From: Trogon surrucura
Taxonomy: Eukaryota > Chordata > Aves > Trogoniformes > Trogonidae
NCBI GenBank assembly: GCA_020746105.1
Contig: CM036618.1
Coordinates: 90,886,122-90,950,121, forward strand
DNA: 64,000 bases
Reading direction: 5' to 3'
In this document: piece by piece, positions 50,472 through 60,176 of the stretch
How the letters are laid out: each line of letters opens with the position of its first letter
Numbering within the stretch: the first letter of the stretch is position 1
The notes under the pieces: generated by a model
What the model was told of the DNA's origin: nothing
What the model saw: the letters and a program-made list of their open reading frames with translations, nothing else
Database searches by the model: none
Program-made: the position numbers and the translations under genes

Positions 50472-50594
50472 AGATGTATGTACCTGAACCTACTAATATT
50501 CCCATTGAGAAGACAAATCATCGAGGAGACATTGAACCAGAAGTACCAAACTGGCCAACACCAAGTGAAAATGACATCATTCACATTCACAGAG
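50472..50594 (+). CDS. CRIM1: CRIM1 exon 15: extracellular stalk, with an RGD tripeptide
   Basis: A 123-bp exon, phase 1 at both ends, with GTAAGA donor. It encodes EMYVPEPTNIPIEKTNHRGD, then IEPEVPNWPTPSENDIIHIHR. This cysteine-free, proline- and acid-rich stalk links VWC6 to the membrane segment. The motif Arg-Gly-Asp lies at 50,522-50,530. I remember the human protein as having RGE at this place, which would make the RGD a lineage difference. Confidence 0.95.
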
Positions 50595-51961
50595 GTAAGA
50601 TCTGATATAAACCCCTTCCAATCCCTAACATTCTGTGATTCTGTGACTTAGGTCTGTATTTATTCCCAAAGTTTTAATGCATCTACTTGTTCTATTCAGG
50701 CAGCATCTGTATAAAGCTTTGAAAAGGGCATTATCTGAGAATATACTTCCGTGCAGAACTCTTACATTAATTTTGTTTTGAGTAAAGATGACTCAGTCTA
50801 TTAAATTATATGTGTGCAATTTCATCTCATCATACCATTTTTGGCTTGGAAGAAACATCTGTGTTGGTATGATTGGTATGATGAGTTCTACAAAATTAAG
50901 AATATAATAAATGATGAATGAGGAGTGATTACCCAGTGTCTTTTCTGATTAAAAAAGCCTAGAAACCAGTCTGTTGTAAGTCTACTGGAGTTGATACACC
51001 TTCATTTGATCAATTCAACATCCTTATATTGATAAACAAAAAATGAGAAAATGTGCTACAACTTTTGCAGATATCATTAAAAAAGTCACAGTTAAAAAAA
51101 AAAAAACAAACACTTGATGTATAATCACACAGAGCTAATAAAGTTGTCTAAGGATGTAAATCCATGTTTAGTTTAAAATTGTGCTGAAATCACTATTACA
51201 GGGTAGGGGAAACACTCCATAACAGTGTTTATTAACCTTTTCTAATTGAAAGACTAACTAAACTTATATGTATATATATTGCTTTTACATCTAAGGATAA
51301 TCTCATAGCATACTATTGTTTGGAGAAAGGATACGTGAAATGTAATTGCTTTACAAAATTGTAAGCATACGCTTTTGTAAGTACAGCATTTTCATTTCTC
51401 ACAGACATTCGTAGCTGGTTTGCAACTACCCTGTCTGGGGATTATAAATGCACACTGCAAACAGTGTAGGAATGTTGTATATGTTATTCAAAATTACCAT
51501 TCTTTGCAATTACATGCAAAACTTGATACAGTCTAATAGGCTGCCAACAGTCTGTTTTCACAGGCTGAGTGGTGCAAGTATTGTAATATGTTCTTAATGT
51601 ATTACAAGCATGAACACATCATAATTGTCTTAACAGTTTTTAAAAGGAACAAAAAAGGACTTTCATCCTATGACTTCCAGGTTTTCCTCAGCATAGAAAC
51701 ACAGGCTGATTTCATTTTTGTTTTTTTTACAACTGGAAATGTAGTTATGATTAGACAAGGTGATGTGAACTCAAATGAGCCTAAGAGGTTAGTGTCAGAC
51801 TTGCTTGTTATTGTGCTTTAAATTCCATCCTATTTCCTCTCTTTTTGACAGCCTTTTGCCAGCTAAGATAGTCACGATATGATATACTAGACTGAGACTT
51901 CTATATTACAGTCTTCTTTATGGTCAAGGCCTATTTATAATTACCAACAAATGTCTTTCAG
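50595..51961 (+). other. CRIM1: CRIM1 intron 15 (1.4 kb)
   Basis: Phase 1 intron that starts with a tiny CR1 3' tail (50,612-50,648). The remainder is AT-rich with no recognised feature. Confidence 0.9.
50612..50648 (+). mobile_element. Minimal CR1 3' tail (sense, about 37 bp)
   Basis: The segment CCCCTTCCAATCCCTAACATTCTGTGATTCTGTGAC matches the last bases of the young CR1 subfamily seen at 44,008-44,968 and 58,799-58,871. It begins only about 17 bases after the exon 15 donor, so it is an extremely 5'-truncated insertion beside a splice site. Confidence 0.85.
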
Positions 51962-52149
51962 ACATGAATCATCTCCAGGGAGAGTACAGAAGTGGCAGTG
52001 GACCACACCCAAGTGAAGATGCGTCGGTTAGCTCTGTTGCCTTGGTGACAATTCCAATCACGATAGCACTGTTACTGATCATCGTCCTTCTGCTCGTCAA
52101 TCAGAAAAAGCAGTGGATTCCAGTGTCCTGCTACAAAGCTCCAACAAAG
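51962..52149 (+). CDS. CRIM1: CRIM1 exon 16: juxtamembrane, transmembrane helix, start of tail
   Basis: A 188-bp exon, phase 1 in and phase 0 out, with GTGCGT donor. It encodes DMNHLQGEYRSGSGPHPSED, then a hydrophobic segment of about 22 residues (ALVTIPITIALLLIIVLLLV) followed directly by NQKKQWIP. The lysines mark the cytoplasmic side, so topology is type I. It ends SCYKAPTK. The phase 0 end lets the cytoplasmic tail exon join cleanly. Confidence 0.96.
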
Positions 52150-54517
52150 GTGCGTGTTTATGTCTATTTCCAGGCTTGCACTTTTTGGAAATCAAGATTT
52201 ACTAGAATATTGTGTAGGATGCAACTGAGTTCACACCATGTGAACTCTCTTCACTTATTTTCCTCCTCATGTCTTAAACCTTTTTATATCAGTCAGTCTG
52301 TTGGCATTTAGTCTTTTAAATTATTTTTTTTTCCACTATAAAATGAAAAAATTCCTGCTCCATATAGTAATGAGTTGTCACTAGATAGAAATCAAACTCA
52401 GCAAAAAATTTTTTAAACCAATCCAGCTCTGTATGTGTGTAGATAAATACATGCATTTTTCTAATCTGCAGCCAAATTCATAAGAGAATATTTTTGGTTT
52501 TTTAACTTCCGTCCACTTCAAAAGTCTTGTCCAACTTCAGGACCTGTATGCACTACTAGTCTTTATCACGTTTTGTAATAGCTGCATCATATGGTTCTGA
52601 GACTAATATTTTAACAGAGATCTCGGGAAATATCTGCCAAGTATTTTGAGATTATCAAAAAAAAAAAAAAGAAGAATCAAGTAGCTTGGAAATTAACAGA
52701 GAAAAGAGAATTGTTTTCTTTTGAGTAATAGTTCCATCAACAGACTAAGCCCTTACTTCATATTCAAATGCCATTTGTATCAGTTCCCATTTTATTCCAC
52801 TTATACTTCCTAATTCTAGTCTTTGTCCGTTTCTAAAAGCTTATAAATATAGTCAGAGCATAGAGTTGAATTCAATTATATTTATAAATAGGAGGCGTGA
52901 ATCGAATCGGTATTATTCTAGTTTCAGTCTTCCAAGACAAGTAAGCAATACCAGTTTCTGAATTTCTTAGTGCAGCATTTAAAAATCCATTTTTAACTTT
53001 GATGGATGTACTCCTAAACTCTTAGAAAGGCTGCTTTCCATCCAAGTGCTGTGCAACAAAACAGTTGAAGCTGAAGTGAAAATCACAACTTTCTACCTGT
53101 GGAACTATACTCAATAATTCTACATACTTTTTTACTTGTGGAACACAATTTTCCTCGAACACTTCTATTGCTGAAACATAATTTTTTCAGTGTCATCTAC
53201 ATGCTAAGAAAGCTCGCTTAAAGACACACACAGATTCAATACAAGAGCATGGATATACTGAAACTCAGATTTCTCACGAGGGTCTTTGTCGTAAATGTAT
53301 CTTTCTTTTAAGGTTTCTTCAAGTGTCAGTCATTAGTTTCTCCAATTCCTTGATGGGTGACCAATGGTTCCTAGTAATAAATTTTGACAAGCCTGATTTG
53401 GCTTATATTCTTTCTGTTCAAAATAGTCCAGCCATTTAGTAAGGAACAAATCGACAACTGTGCATGAATCCTATCGATACCAAAAGAAAGATGATAGAGA
53501 AGATGTTTAAAATGACAGAAGGTCAGTGAGCCTCAGGACTTCTTTGTGAATCCAGTCCACAGACTTTTGAACAGCTAAATGTAAAGCATTTTATAATAAT
53601 GTTTTGTAATAGTTACCTGGGTAAAAAAAAAAGAAAAAAAAAAAAGCAAAATGATAAAGTGGTAAGGGCTACTGAATACAATTTTTTTTAAATAAAATCC
53701 TTCAGATTTTCTGATTTAAGTCTTGGAAAAAGAAGCTACATTAATGAAAACTGCAATTTTTAAGATCTGCAGTCTACTTCTATGCTCACAGGGTGAGCAT
53801 GAATATGCATTGTCACTAACTTCATAAGTATCCATAGAGTATGCTTACTGCCTGTCCTCCTTCATGCTTAGCCCATAAGCATTTAAGGTAGCTTGCCTAA
53901 AATTAAATCCCCTAATGTACATTTATAAGCAAGTAAGGACAACTGCCAAGTGCCACATTAACACTGGCATCTCTGCACCAACACGCTGCTTTGCAAGGGT
54001 GCAAGGCCTAGCAAACACTAGATAAAAGGTGGATGATTCCTAATTAAGGAAGTAATAAATAAACAACCTCAGAAGGGAATATAGAAGGGTTCCATAGGAC
54101 ACCCCATGCCAGGAGATCTCTCCATTCTCTTAGTGGAACTGTAACCAGGAACAAAATATCCTTGAAAACAGTTAGCGATAAAGAGGGTATTAAAGTCTGC
54201 TGCACTTTGGGGGCAACAAGGTTAAGCCCTTGCATGGTGCTAGACTGACAGGGAAACGTTTAACCAGTCCATTTGGGGTATGAGAATGCCAGAGCTCCTT
54301 TCAGAAGATGAAAAACGGTGACTCAGCAGAGCGTGTTGGTCTGATTTTGTGCCTGGTATAGGCCTTTACCAAGTTTAGCAAAGTCCGGAGGCTTTCATCG
54401 CAGATTTGATTTTGTTTTGTACTTATGGACTTGAACCACAAAGACTTTTTTAATTATGTGTGGGATACAATTTAAAAAAGAAAAAATTTACTCAATATTC
54501 CCTTTCTGTTTTAACAG
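52150..54517 (+). other. CRIM1: CRIM1 intron 16 (2.4 kb)
   Basis: Phase 0 intron, donor GTGCGT, acceptor TTTTAACAG. A-rich runs lie at 52,658-52,672 and 53,620-53,645. No other recognisable content. Confidence 0.9.
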
Positions 54518-54694
54518 CCTTCTTGCCTAAACAATCAACTGGTATATGTGGACTGCAAGAAAGGTACCATGGTCCAGGTGGACAGTTCTCAGAGGATGCT
54601 AAGAATTGCAGACCCAGATTCAAGATACAGTGGATTTTACAGCATGCAGAAACAGAACAACCTACAGGCAGATAATTTCTATCAAACAGTTTGA
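54518..54694 (+). CDS. CRIM1: CRIM1 exon 17: cytoplasmic tail and stop codon
   Basis: 59 codons including the TGA at 54,692-54,694. The tail reads PSCLNNQLVYVDCKKGTMVQ, then VDSSQRMLRIADPDSRYSGF and ends NNLQADNFYQTV. YSGF and the C-terminal YQTV both fit the YxxPhi pattern of tyrosine sorting signals, which would suit a protein that traffics through the Golgi and endosomes; that is inference. The C-terminus lacks the Ser/Thr at -2 of a class I PDZ ligand. The sequence closely follows the human tail as I know it. Confidence 0.97.
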   Translation, partial: PSCLNNQLVYVDCKKGTMVQVDSSQRMLRIADPDSRYSGFYSMQKQNNLQADNFYQTV

Positions 54695-54726
54695 AGAATC
54701 GCACCCTTACCAAGTATTTGAGAAAA

Positions 54727-54740
54727 AGAGAGAGAGAGAG
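54727..54740. repeat. (AG)n in the 3' UTR
   Basis: Seven AG units shortly after the CRIM1 stop. Confidence 0.85.
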
Positions 54741-55077
54741 ATCTGAGGGACTAAGTCTGCTATTAAAATAAAACTAGAATTGTGCACTTGCTTAGTGGAT
54801 TGTATTGGATTTGTGACTACATGTACAGCTCTAAGACCTTACTGGGATGAGCTCTGACTCCTGCAATGTGCCAGAAAAAGCATTCCCACTTTTCCTTGAG
54901 ATAACTGACCAAGTGTTTTCTTAGAACCAAAGTTTTAAAACTTGTTAAGATGTATTTGCTTGTAACATAGCTATAGAGGTTTTTTGGGAGGGGGAATCAG
55001 GGGCTAGGGGTAGGCAGTGAGGATAAAGGAAGCTTCAGAGAAGAAAAGCTGGTCAGGCTTGGCTGGAGAAGAAGATT

Positions 55078-55083
55078 AATAAA
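55078..55083 (+). promoter_or_regulatory. CRIM1: Possible proximal poly(A) signal AATAAA
   Basis: Canonical hexamer about 385 bp after the stop. It would give a short 3' UTR lacking the TA/TG tract and both Pumilio-type sites. Confidence 0.35.
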
Positions 55084-55343
55084 GCGTACTGCCGAGCAGC
55101 AGGATAGTGGTTCTTCTTGTTGCTCTGAAACTTCATCTGTTGCAGCAAAGCCTAACCCCGGGTGAACAAAATATGAAAAGGTCTGTTGTTTTTTGTTTTG
55201 TTTTTTTTCCAGCTGTTGCTACAGTAATATACTCCTAGAACAGAATTGGTCACATCACAGGTGTGGTGTAGCTGCAAATATTTTTCTATATGATGAGAAG
55301 CTGCAGTAGTTAATGAAATAGCAAGGAAAAGATTATAGCAGAA

Positions 55344-55349
55344 AATAAA
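55344..55349 (+). promoter_or_regulatory. CRIM1: Possible proximal poly(A) signal AATAAA
   Basis: Canonical hexamer followed by GGGTGGGTTTATT, a G/T-rich downstream element, which makes it a plausible alternative cleavage site. Confidence 0.4.
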
Positions 55350-55878
55350 GGGTGGGTTTATTAAGGATGTATAAAATTATACCTTGTGCTGCTTTTTGGT
55401 TTTATTGTTGTTTTCTTCAAAGCTGATTGGCTAGATTAGCCAGACTTCGGCAGAGTTAGCAAATGACTGAGGCCTAAGTAATTCCTGATATGAGCACTGG
55501 ATCTTCTGACAGCAGTATTGAAGGAAGGAAGGAAAAGTCAAGAACACCATGCAGTTCCAGGGGCTTTTGTTTGTTTTTTTGTCTGTTGTGGTTTTGTTTT
55601 GTTATTTTATATCAATCTCTGGTTGTTCATACAGGAGAAGGAAAAATATTTTTGTTGGACAAAGCTCTTGCTTACAAGAGAGTAAAAAAAGAGACTGTTT
55701 TAAGGTTGGTTTTTTCCTGTTGATGTTCTTATTTACTGGTATGCAGATTTAGAAACTACTTCCATGCTAGGAAGCTGCTTAATTTTAATTGTATATTACT
55801 CAAGCACCTTTTTTGAAGCTCAGAAAAAAAAAAAAGGAGATCATGCTTCTTTAAACTTTAGCATTATAGGAATATTTA

Positions 55879-55886
55879 TGTAAATA
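55879..55886 (+). promoter_or_regulatory. CRIM1: Pumilio-type site TGTAAATA
   Basis: Exact match to the TGTANATA consensus in the 3' UTR. Use is unproven. Confidence 0.45.
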
Positions 55887-55912
55887 TAATTATGCTAAAA
55901 ACAACAAAAAGT

Positions 55913-56042
55913 ATTTGTATGTTTGTGTATATATATGTATATACAAATGCATGTAGGTATACATATGTATATATACGTGCATGTGTATATACACTATACG
56001 TATATATACTGTATATATAAAATGCTATGTATACAGTATATA
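55913..56042. repeat. CRIM1: TA/TG-rich tract in the 3' UTR, with a 13-bp hairpin
   Basis: About 130 bp of alternating TATA, TGTA and CATA units. At its end TATATACTGTATA (56,003-56,015) and TATACAGTATATA (56,030-56,042) are perfect reverse complements around a 14-base loop. Confidence 0.85.
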
Positions 56043-56191
56043 TTTTTTCTATTTTTTTTCTTGTTGAATGTATTTTTATCTGAGAGAGATTTTACCCAGA
56101 GCAGAAACAGATAAACAGGCATTCCATATCAATGCTTAATCACTTGTGAGTTTAGGAAAGACAAGAAAAGAGCATCTCATTCTACCTACAG

Positions 56192-56241
56192 TTTGATTTG
56201 ATTTGATTTGAAAGTGTTTGTGTGTGCGTGTGTGTGTGTGT
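56192..56241. repeat. (TTTGA)n then (GT)n simple repeats
   Basis: Four TTTGA units at 56,192-56,211, then a GT run to about 56,241, in the 3' UTR. Confidence 0.85.
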
Positions 56242-56739
56242 ACACTCTTGTGTTTGCGTGTGTACAGTACGTGCACGATTATAGCAGTAAGCGTTGCTCT
56301 TGCTACTTGCTACATTTCAGGGTGTTTCTTATTTTTCTTTTCCTGCTTAGCCTTAAAAAGGCTTTTTAATGAATGCATTGGCTAGAGACACTGATGACAA
56401 TATACATGCAGCACTAATCAGCTCCATAGAATAACACCATTGGCTCCTGGATTTTTTTTTTCTTTCTTTATTTTTTTTCTTCAAACAATTGTTTGAAACA
56501 ACTACTGGAATATTGTCCACATTAAGCTGGAAGTTTGTTGTAGCTTGCCTCATTTATAACTCTGACTGTATAATATGATGTTAACTTTCCAAACAGGTCT
56601 TGGCACTTTTATACTAATTACCCATTTGTGCATTGCCTTTTTTTCTTTTACAAATGCTTGTCATAAGAGACACAGATACCCAGTATGCTTAATGTGAAAA
56701 GAAAATGTATTTTTTTGTAAAGGAACTCTCAAGTATTGT

Positions 56740-56747
56740 TGTAAATA
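56740..56747 (+). promoter_or_regulatory. CRIM1: Pumilio-type site TGTAAATA
   Basis: Second exact TGTANATA octamer in the 3' UTR, about 860 bp after the first. Confidence 0.45.
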
Positions 56748-57180
56748 CTTGGTCAGAGGTTGCTGAATTTTAAAACTGAAAAAAAAACCTAATTTATTAT
56801 TATAATGACCTAATTTATTAATCTGAAGATTAACAATTTTTTTGTTTTAGAATATCAAAAAGGTGTTCTAGCTGTTTGCATCAAAGAAAAAAAATAGGTG
56901 TATCATTAAGGGTCAACATTTTTTCTGCTTTATATAACTTCAGTTTTCAACCACCAATAAGAAAAAATGTAGTCTCCCCAGTGTTTTGTACTCAATCTGA
57001 TATTGAAACAGAGATGTTTCTGTCCAGTTACTACAAAGATTTTGTCAAGACAAAACATCCATTCCTTGCATAAGAGTAAGCAGTCTTTATCCAGAAATTG
57101 TAAATGCTTGCTTTTGTTTTACAATCAAGGCCATATTCTGAAAATATTAGCAGGATATAGGACATGGTGTAAAATGTTTT

Positions 57181-57210
57181 TTATTATTATTATTTTATTA
57201 TTATTATTTT
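57181..57210. repeat. CRIM1: (TTA)n AU-rich tract
   Basis: TTATTATTATTATTTTATTA-type run near the end of the 3' UTR. It could act as an AU-rich element, although the ATTTA pentamer is not repeated in it. Confidence 0.75.
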
Positions 57211-57412
57211 AAAGATATGATTTATCCTATGTGCTGTATCCATTACACTCTTTTACTTTGGTTCCTGTTGTGCTCTTGTAAGAGAAATGCAGATATAATT
57301 TTCTGAAAAATAGATGCATATGTGGCACTCGGAGTGCACTGCGGTTCAGCAGATTGCTTGTTTACTTTTTTAACTGTAAGGCGGTTTCTTGTAATTTGGC
57401 TCTTGGCAGCAC

Positions 57413-57418
57413 AATAAA
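57413..57418 (+). promoter_or_regulatory. CRIM1: Likely distal poly(A) signal AATAAA
   Basis: Canonical hexamer in GCACAATAAAAAAATTTT, chosen as the end of the long CRIM1 transcript from the expected UTR length. Further AATAAA motifs at 58,339 and 58,358 lie in an A-rich duplicated segment and are less convincing. Confidence 0.5.
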
Positions 57419-57440
57419 AAAATTTTAAACCTATTGATGC

Positions 57441-58797
57441 TTCTCTCCTTAAATGTTCTTCTCTATTACTTCCATACACTGATATTACAGTGATTTTTTC
57501 TTTTTTACCCTGGGAGTAGGAATTCATGCTATTGTCCTGCTGACCTTGGATCAGAACAGTTCAGATCATACTGTGGGTAAAGAACAGTTTGCAGTTACGG
57601 AAAGTTCTGGGGTTTATGCTGAAAAAAAAAATCACATCAGAGGGTTTTGTGGAATTCCAAATAGTTTCAGCATTTGGCAAAGATCAGTCTCTCAAATGCA
57701 AAGTTTGGTCTTTGAGATGCCATGGAGTCCACGTCTAGTCGTACCTGTGAGAAAGCCATCATTAATCACATGGAACCCTAATCTAAGGTCCTATAGAAAG
57801 TGTGTGGAATCACATTTTGTGCTTCATGGACTTCCTGGGCCCCAGAGATCATGTATTTCCCTATTAGCCTATTTTTTTTTCTTCTATTAATTTGCAAGTT
57901 AATGGATTTGATGTAAAGTTCTGGTATATAACTTTCTGAGGCAAGGAGTTTTTAAGCTTGCTCTATGAAAAACTGCCTCCTTTTTCTTCTTTGAACCTAC
58001 CCCTTGATGGTTTCATTTGATATCCATGATTTTCTGCATTGAATGCAGCAGTGGATCAGTTGGATATGCCACCCCATTAATTTAGAGACCTGCATCTTCT
58101 CTCCATTTTTTTAAGTGCTGAAAAGCCTAAAATGATTCTTTGGTAGCTGTTCCATATCATCTGGCCAACCTTGCCGCTCTTTGTACTTCCGATTCTGTTG
58201 AATTATTTTGAGATCAAAGTTAAAGGGACTGAAAATGTCCACATTGTTCAAACACAGTACACCCTGGATCCAGAATCATATTTACTGGTTGGATTGTTCC
58301 TGACCACTGAGTCAGTGCTCTTACAGAGCAAAAAACTAAATAAAATACTAAATTAATAATAAAATAATAGTCATTGCTCTTACAGAGCAAGCATCCAAGA
58401 TGACAAATAGTAATAAGTTACTGCAAAGCAACTGACTTTGACTAGGATAGATCAGTATTTTTGTGCCTCCCTTTACATTTATATATGCTGAATTTCCAAT
58501 AATTTCCTCTCCCTTGCTAGTTACCTGTTCCATCATTTTTGCTCCTTCCCAAGACTATGGCTACGAAAGACTATGTCTTCTAGAAGAGCATCTTCAATTT
58601 CTGCCTGCAAACATTGAGCGTTTTCATCAGAAAGGAACAAAATGACACTGCGATAAAGTGTAGGACAACAGTGAAAGCACATTTAAAAAAAAAAGCAGTC
58701 CTGGCATCCTTTGCCCTACTGCCAATGTCAGGAAGGATCATAGTGGGATGCCTACGTATACTAAGGTTTGTCAGCTTGAAAACGCTGTAACCGAGTA
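57441..58797. other. Intergenic, AT-rich
   Basis: No gene was recognised between the CRIM1 3' end and the CR1 tail at 58,799. Open frames up to 114 residues have no family resemblance. It contains a 21-bp duplication (58,311-58,390). Part may still be CRIM1 3' UTR if a later poly(A) site is used. Confidence 0.6.
58311..58390. repeat. 21-bp direct duplication around an A-rich insert
   Basis: GTCAGTGCTCTTACAGAGCAA (58,311-58,331) recurs at 58,370-58,390 with one change (GTCATTGCTC...), 59 bp on. Between them is A-rich TAAATAAAATACTAAATTAA-type sequence. The core TGCTCT-TAC-AGAGCA is itself a perfect dyad. Confidence 0.85.
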
Positions 58798-58798
58798 T

Positions 58799-58871
58799 CT
58801 GGCAGGGGGATTGGACTTGATGATCTTTCGAGGTCCCTTCCAATCCCTAACATTCTGTGATTCTGTGATTA
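58799..58871 (+). mobile_element. CR1 3' tail (sense, about 73 bp)
   Basis: CTGGCAGGGGGATTGGACTT through GATGATCTTTCGAGGTCCC and CATTCTGTGATTCTGTGATT is nearly identical to the 3' end of the copies at 38,312 and 44,008. It is a strongly 5'-truncated insertion of the same subfamily. Confidence 0.93.
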
Positions 58872-59505
58872 CAGGATTAAAGTCTTGAAAATTACCTCGG
58901 TGGCACGCAGGTGCTTACAGGGAATTAATCTTCCACTCCGTGTGTCTCTTCCCAAGCATCGAGTAGGAAGTACAAAAAGAAAGTTAAAGGAGGCTCAAAA
59001 CAAATTCAGGAAGTTAGGTAGAAAAAAATAAAATCTTTGTAACACGAATTTTCAGATATCAAGTTTACAGCCGCTCAAAAGAGTACTAGATAAAACAACT
59101 CCATCATAAGCTACTGCACATAAAGACACAAAGTAAAGCCAGCAGGGGCTGGGCACCGGGCTGTGCTGGTAACAGTCACTCTCTCCAATTTTGTACGCGT
59201 TATGTGGCTGAATAGAGTGGAAAGCAACAGCCAAAAAAAGCCACCCACCCCCGGGTTACCGGGTGACGATGACACCACTGCAAACCCTTCTCCTCCTTCC
59301 CCCCTCCCCGGCGAGCTGCCCCTTCAGAACCACCCGCCCGGCGCTGGGGCCGACGCGTTCCCTGCGCGGACGGCAGCCCCCGTGTGGCGGCCACAAGCGC
59401 TGCCCCCTCCGGCGCTCCTCCTTCCCCTCAGCGGGGCCAGCACCCGCCCGGTGCCGGGGCTGCTCCCCGCTCCGACCGCGGCCCGGGGCCGCACTGACGG
59501 CTTTG
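58872..59505. other. Intergenic, turning GC-rich after about 59,270
   Basis: The first 400 bp are ordinary and unrecognised. From about 59,270 the sequence becomes rich in CpG (CCCGGCGCTGGGGCCGACGC and similar), resembling the CpG island beyond the CR1 copy. Several overlapping open frames on both strands here follow from the composition and are not supported as genes. Confidence 0.55.
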
Positions 59506-60020
59506 GGGAGGCCGCACCCCGAGTACTGTGTCGTTTTGGGCCCCTCACTACAAGAGGGACATTGAGGTGCTGGGGAGGGTACAGAGGCGGCTGCCACGCT
59601 AGTGAAGGATTTGGAGCATGTGTCGTACGAGGAACGGCTGATGGATCTGGGGCTGTTTAGCCTGGAGGAGACTGAGGGGAAACCTTATCGCTCTCTACCA
59701 CTACCTGAACAGAGGTTGTAGAGAGGCGGGGGTTGGTCTGTTCCCCCTAGTGGAGAGTGATAGGACGAAGGGAAATGGCCTTAAGTTGCGCCAGGGGCGG
59801 TTCAGGTTGGATATTAGGAAGAATTCCTTTACTGAGAGGGTTGTCAGGCACTGGAACAGGCTGACCAGGGAGGTGATTGAGTCACCGTCCCTGGAGGTGT
59901 TTAAGAGACGGGTGGATGTTGCACTGGGGGGCACCGTTTAGCCGGTTGATAGGGCTGGCACAAAGGCTGGACTCGACGCTGCTCAACGTCTCTCCCAGCC
60001 GAAACTCGTCCCATCCTATG
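59506..60020 (+). mobile_element. CR1 LINE 3' fragment next to the FEZ2 promoter (sense)
   Basis: Begins at the RPHLEYC segment (GAGGCCGCACCCCGAGTACTGTGTC), continues with GGGCCCCTCACTACAAGAGG and ACGAGGAACGGCTGATGGAT, then encodes [32 protein letters not shown] and [20 protein letters not shown]. The tail TGGACTCGACGCTGCTC...CCCAGCCGAAACTCGTCC is a diverged CR1 3' end. It has frameshifts and is unusually rich in CpG. It ends about 240 bp before the FEZ2 ATG. Confidence 0.93.
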
Positions 60021-60120
60021 CCCGAGGCCTCCCCTGCGGCCGCGCGCCGCTGAGCCCGCCCCACCGCACGTGCGCGCTGGGCCCCGCCCGCTGCGGCCAC
60101 CGTCGTGCGCCCCGCCCCCT

Positions 60121-60176
60121 GCCTCCCTCCCTCCCTCCCTCCCCCTCCCTCCCTCCCTCCCCCTCCCTCCCTCCCC
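60121..60176. repeat. (CCTC)n polypyrimidine tract
   Basis: About 56 bp of CCTCC and CCCTCC units. The minus strand reads as repeated GGGAGGG and could form G-quadruplexes; the mirror symmetry would also allow triplex DNA. It lies in the FEZ2 core promoter or 5' UTR. Confidence 0.9.

Larger units (their letters stand above)
1..57440 (+). other. CRIM1: CRIM1 gene body, 3' portion (intron 6 to 3' UTR)
   Basis: Eleven exons on the + strand join in frame to give the C-terminal part of CRIM1, a type I membrane protein with an IGFBP-like domain (upstream of this window), six VWC domains, antistasin-like repeats, one membrane helix and a short tail. CRIM1 tethers BMP/TGF-beta-family ligands at or on the way to the cell surface. 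Every exon found is bounded by AG/GT and the reading phase is continuous (1-1, 1-1, 1-2, 2-1, five times 1-1, 1-0, then the stop). Order and spacing match the vertebrate gene, and no frameshift or premature stop was seen. The 5' exons, signal peptide and promoter lie outside the left edge. The right limit is set by the last plausible poly(A) signal and is approximate. Confidence 0.97.
54695..57440 (+). other. CRIM1: CRIM1 3' UTR (3' limit approximate)
   Basis: About 2.7 kb of AT-rich sequence after the stop. It contains AG, TA/TG, TTTGA, GT and TTA simple repeats, and two Pumilio-type TGTAAATA octamers (55,879-55,886 and 56,740-56,747). It also has a 13-bp perfect inverted repeat (56,003-56,042). 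Poly(A) signals AATAAA occur at 54,767, 55,078, 55,344 and 57,413. The last gives a UTR length in keeping with the long CRIM1 mRNA, so it was taken as the end. Shorter isoforms are possible. Confidence 0.65.

Noticed and set aside
59163..59660. A 165-residue + strand frame and overlapping minus-strand frames upstream of FEZ2
   Set aside because: They are proline/alanine-rich products of CpG-rich sequence that run into the CR1 copy, with no recognisable domain.
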